Shown: one piece after another, positions 61,687-64,000 of the stretch
How the letters are laid out: the number at the start of each line of letters is the position of its first letter
Position numbering within the stretch: the stretch's first letter is position 1
From: Mesorhizobium sp. LHD-90
GTDB taxonomy: Bacteria; Pseudomonadota; Alphaproteobacteria; Rhizobiales; Rhizobiaceae
Reading direction: 5' to 3'
Assembly (NCBI RefSeq): GCF_030929505.1
Contig: NZ_JAVFVV010000024.1
Location: forward strand, 22,972 to 86,971
DNA: 64,000 nt
Translations under genes and position numbers: made by a program
The notes under the pieces: generated by a model
What the model was told of the DNA's origin: nothing
The model's database searches: none
What the model saw: only the letters and a program-made list of their open reading frames with translations

Positions 61687-63015
61687 GTGGCCATCCAATA
61701 CCTGAAGAGCGGTAAGCCGGCTGCGGAGCGCGCGGAAGACGACACGAAGGTCCGCGCGACGGTTGAAGGGATCCTCAAAGATATTGAGACACGCGGCGAC
61801 GCGGCGGTACGAGAACTGTCGCGGAAGTTCGACGGTTATGCGCCGGCCTCGTTCCGCCTGACCCCCTCCGAGATCGAGGCGGCGGTGAACAAGGTCTCGG
61901 CGCGCGACATGGCCGACATCGAGTTCGCCCAGGCGCAGATACGCCGCTTCGCGGAGGCGCAGCGGGCCTCCATGACCGATATCGAGGTCGAGACGCTGCC
62001 GGGCGTCATCCTCGGCCACAGAAATATCCCGGTCCAGTCCGTCGGCTGTTATGTGCCGGGCGGCAAGTTTCCGATGGTAGCGTCCGCCCACATGTCGGTG
62101 CTGACGGCGTCGGTCGCCGGCGTGCCGCGCATCGTCGCCTCGGCCCCGCCGGTCAAGGGCGAGCCGCATCCGGCGATCGTGGCAGCCATGCACAAGGGCG
62201 GTGCGCATGAAATCTATGTGCTCGGCGGCATTCAGGCCGTCGGCGCCTTGGCGCTCGGCACCGAGACCATCGAACCCGTGCACATGCTGGTCGGGCCGGG
62301 CAACGCCTTCGTTGCCGAGGCCAAGCGCCAGCTTTATGGCCGGGTCGGCATCGACCTGTTCGCCGGGCCGACCGAGACGATGGTGATCGCCGACGAAACG
62401 GTCGACGCCGAGATGTGCGCCACCGACCTGCTGGGACAGGCCGAGCACGGCTACAACTCGCCCGCCGTGCTGGTGACAAATTCCAGGAAGCTCGCCGAAG
62501 GCACGCTTGCCGAGATCGACCGGCTGCTGAAAATCCTGCCGACGGCCGAGACCGCCTCGAAAAGCTGGACCGACTATGGCGAGGTGATCCTGTGCGACAG
62601 TTATGAGGAGATGCTGGCGGTGGCCGACGACATCGCCTCCGAGCACGTGCAGGTGATGACAGACCGCGACGACTGGTTTCTGGACAACATGACGTCCTAC
62701 GGCGCGCTGTTCCTCGGACCGCGCACCAACGTCGCCAATGGCGACAAGGTGATCGGCACCAACCACACGCTGCCGACGAAGAAGGCGGGGCGCTATACGG
62801 GCGGTCTGTGGGTCGGAAAATTCCTCAAGACCCACAGCTACCAGAAGGTGCTGACCGACCAAGCGGCGGCGGAGATCGGCGAGTACTGCTCGCGCCTGTG
62901 CCTGCTGGAAGGGTTCGTCGGCCATGCCGAGCAGGCCAATGTCCGCGTGCGCCGCTATGGCGGGCGCAACGTCGGTTACGGCGAGCCGGCGCTCCACCGC
63001 GACGACAGGGCATGA
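61687..63015 (+). CDS. Histidinol dehydrogenase family protein (HpsN-like)
   Basis: A 442-residue Zn/NAD-type dehydrogenase. GTG 61687 ([10 protein letters not shown]) is preferred to ATG 61675 because GGAGA is then correctly placed and family members start with a YLK motif. Blocks: [65 protein letters not shown] and [20 protein letters not shown]. It belongs to the branch that includes sulfopropanediol 3-dehydrogenase rather than biosynthetic HisD. Its SDR partner overlaps its end, so a polyol or sulfonated diol oxidation is plausible (inference). Confidence 0.9.
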   Translation: MAIQYLKSGKPAAERAEDDTKVRATVEGILKDIETRGDAAVRELSRKFDGYAPASFRLTPSEIEAAVNKVSARDMADIEFAQAQIRRFAEAQRASMTDIEVETLPGVILGHRNIPVQSVGCYVPGGKFPMVASAHMSVLTASVAGVPRIVASAPPVKGEPHPAIVAAMHKGGAHEIYVLGGIQAVGALALGTETIEPVHMLVGPGNAFVAEAKRQLYGRVGIDLFAGPTETMVIADETVDAEMCATDLLGQAEHGYNSPAVLVTNSRKLAEGTLAEIDRLLKILPTAETASKSWTDYGEVILCDSYEEMLAVADDIASEHVQVMTDRDDWFLDNMTSYGALFLGPRTNVANGDKVIGTNHTLPTKKAGRYTGGLWVGKFLKTHSYQKVLTDQAAAEIGEYCSRLCLLEGFVGHAEQANVRVRRYGGRNVGYGEPALHRDDRA

Positions 63016-63782
63016 CCATCGACTTGCCGAGCGCTCCTTCCTTCCGGCTCGACGGAAGGCGGGCGCTCGTCGCCGGCGCCTCTTCCGGCATTGGCCTTGC
63101 CTGCGCGAGCGCGCTGGCGGAAGCGGGGGCGGCCGTCACGATCGCGGCACGCCGCAAGGCGGAACTCGACGAGGTCGCTACCGCGATGCGCGCTCGCGGC
63201 TGGACCGCCGAGGCGCTTGCGCTCGACATTGCCGACGTGGAGGCAACCGAGGCGGCCATTGCCGCCGCTGCTCCCTTCGACGTTCTCGTCAACAGCGCCG
63301 GGATGGCGCGGCATGGGCCGGCGCTGGAGACGACGCTTGAGGATTTCGATGCCGTTGTCGCTGTCAACTTCCGGGCGGCCTATTTTCTCACGCGCTCGGT
63401 CGCAAGGAGGCTGATCGAGGCCGGCAGGCCGGGATCGCTCATCAACATCTCGTCGCAAATGGGCCATGTCGGCGGCATCGACCGCGCGGTCTATTGCGCC
63501 ACCAAATTCGCCGTCGAAGGATTCACCAAGGCGATGGCGGTCGAGTGGGGCAGGGCGCGGATCCGCGTCAACACGATCTGTCCGACCTTCATCCGCACGC
63601 CCCTGACCGAGCAGACCTTCGACCGGCCCGAACGTGTCGCGTGGCTCGAGGAGAAGATCAAACTCGGCCGTACCGGCACGGTGGAGGATCTGATGGGCGC
63701 CGTGGTCTATCTCGCTTCGGATGCGTCGTCGCTGGTGACGGGCACCGCGCTGCTCGTCGACGGTGGCTGGACCGCTGACTAG
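63012..63782 (+). CDS. SDR family oxidoreductase
   Basis: A 256-residue classical [52 protein letters not shown] with catalytic Ser and YCATK (YxxxK), and [19 protein letters not shown] 63012 overlaps the preceding stop (ATGA). Together with the HpsN-like enzyme it could interconvert hydroxyl stereoisomers or oxidise the adjacent carbon of one substrate (inference). Confidence 0.92.
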   Translation: MTIDLPSAPSFRLDGRRALVAGASSGIGLACASALAEAGAAVTIAARRKAELDEVATAMRARGWTAEALALDIADVEATEAAIAAAAPFDVLVNSAGMARHGPALETTLEDFDAVVAVNFRAAYFLTRSVARRLIEAGRPGSLINISSQMGHVGGIDRAVYCATKFAVEGFTKAMAVEWGRARIRVNTICPTFIRTPLTEQTFDRPERVAWLEEKIKLGRTGTVEDLMGAVVYLASDASSLVTGTALLVDGGWTAD

Positions 63783-64000
63783 CGGTTCAGATTGAAGCAA
63801 TTTTAGCCGGGAACGTCAGGATTTGGCGCATGCAAAAGCGAGGCGCCGGTGGATTGCCCCTGCGGACGCCGCCTGCCGGATTGATCGACGGCCGCCGGCC
63901 TGGTGCCGGTGGGCAACGCAGGGCGACGGCAAAAACTTCGCCGGACAAGCAATCGGAACCGTACTTTCGGGAGGGCTGTTGGTGGTGGGGAGGGGGTTGC
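63783..64000. other. Right-edge intergenic sequence
   Basis: These 218 bases after the last SDR contain no gene I can support. A G-rich tail at the very end might begin a ribosome-binding region for a gene beyond the window. No terminator with a T tract was found. Confidence 0.5.

Overview
The window is a 64 kb stretch of GC-rich chromosome or large replicon from what looks like an alphaproteobacterium of the Rhizobiales, probably Phyllobacteriaceae-like (Mesorhizobium/Aminobacter-type). That assignment is inference. It rests on base composition, the very high density of ABC importers and catabolic regulators, hydantoinase A/B pairs, and short palindromic intergenic repeats. No rRNA, tRNA, CRISPR array, prophage or intact transposase was found. 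The window is a catabolic/nutrient-scavenging block with six ABC uptake systems, each tied to hydrolases, dehydrogenases and usually its own regulator.

Layout. (1) 3-5746 (+): MoaF-like and NTF2-like proteins plus a five-gene branched-chain-amino-acid-type ABC importer, followed convergently by an AraC regulator (5792-6748, -). (2) 6888-13068: a spermidine/putrescine-type ABC importer with a DmpA-type aminopeptidase (-), a divergent binding protein (+) and an RpiR regulator. (3) 13090-24297: an IclR regulator divergent from a nine-gene operon (class III aminotransferase, two SDRs, YtcJ-type amidohydrolase, CobW GTPase, and an importer with a permease-ATPase fusion). (4) 24298-38412: an amide regulon containing an NCS1 transporter, MetX-like hydrolase, AmiC-like sensor, AmiR-like ANTAR antiterminator, Urt/Fmd-type amide importer, aliphatic amidase AmiE, and a MoxR ATPase with a VWA partner. 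(5) 38834-42866: hydantoinase A/B pair 1. (6) 42943-47099: iron-type alcohol dehydrogenase, isochorismatase-fold amidohydrolase, isocitrate-lyase-superfamily lyase and a GntR/UTRA regulator. (7) 47196-53455: a hypothetical protein, then a sugar-type ABC importer divergent from a LacI regulator. (8) 53638-57588 (-): LeuCD-like dehydratase, a second isocitrate-lyase-family lyase and a 3-hydroxyacyl-CoA-type dehydrogenase. (9) 57754-63782 (+): hydantoinase A/B pair 2, a histidinol-dehydrogenase-family protein and an SDR.

The most notable system is region 4. Between the AmiR-like gene and the amide importer lies an RNA leader with two hexaloop hairpins (loops AACGAA and AACGGG). The second overlaps a strong intrinsic terminator, which is the known target architecture of ANTAR proteins. 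A hairpin with loop AACGAG followed by a terminator precedes the NCS1-transporter operon that encodes AmiC/AmiR themselves, and a second terminator follows the first leader. This suggests an autoregulated antitermination regulon with two or three attenuators in one locus, joining an NCS1 transporter, an ABC amide importer, AmiE and a MoxR-VWA pair.

Intergenic structure is also rich. There are two adjacent palindromic repeats with compensated differences between their arms (53476-53641; one supplies the stop codon of a neighbouring gene), a 147-bp MITE-like element (45969-46115), a perfect 29-bp inverted repeat (48251-48342) and several candidate operators.
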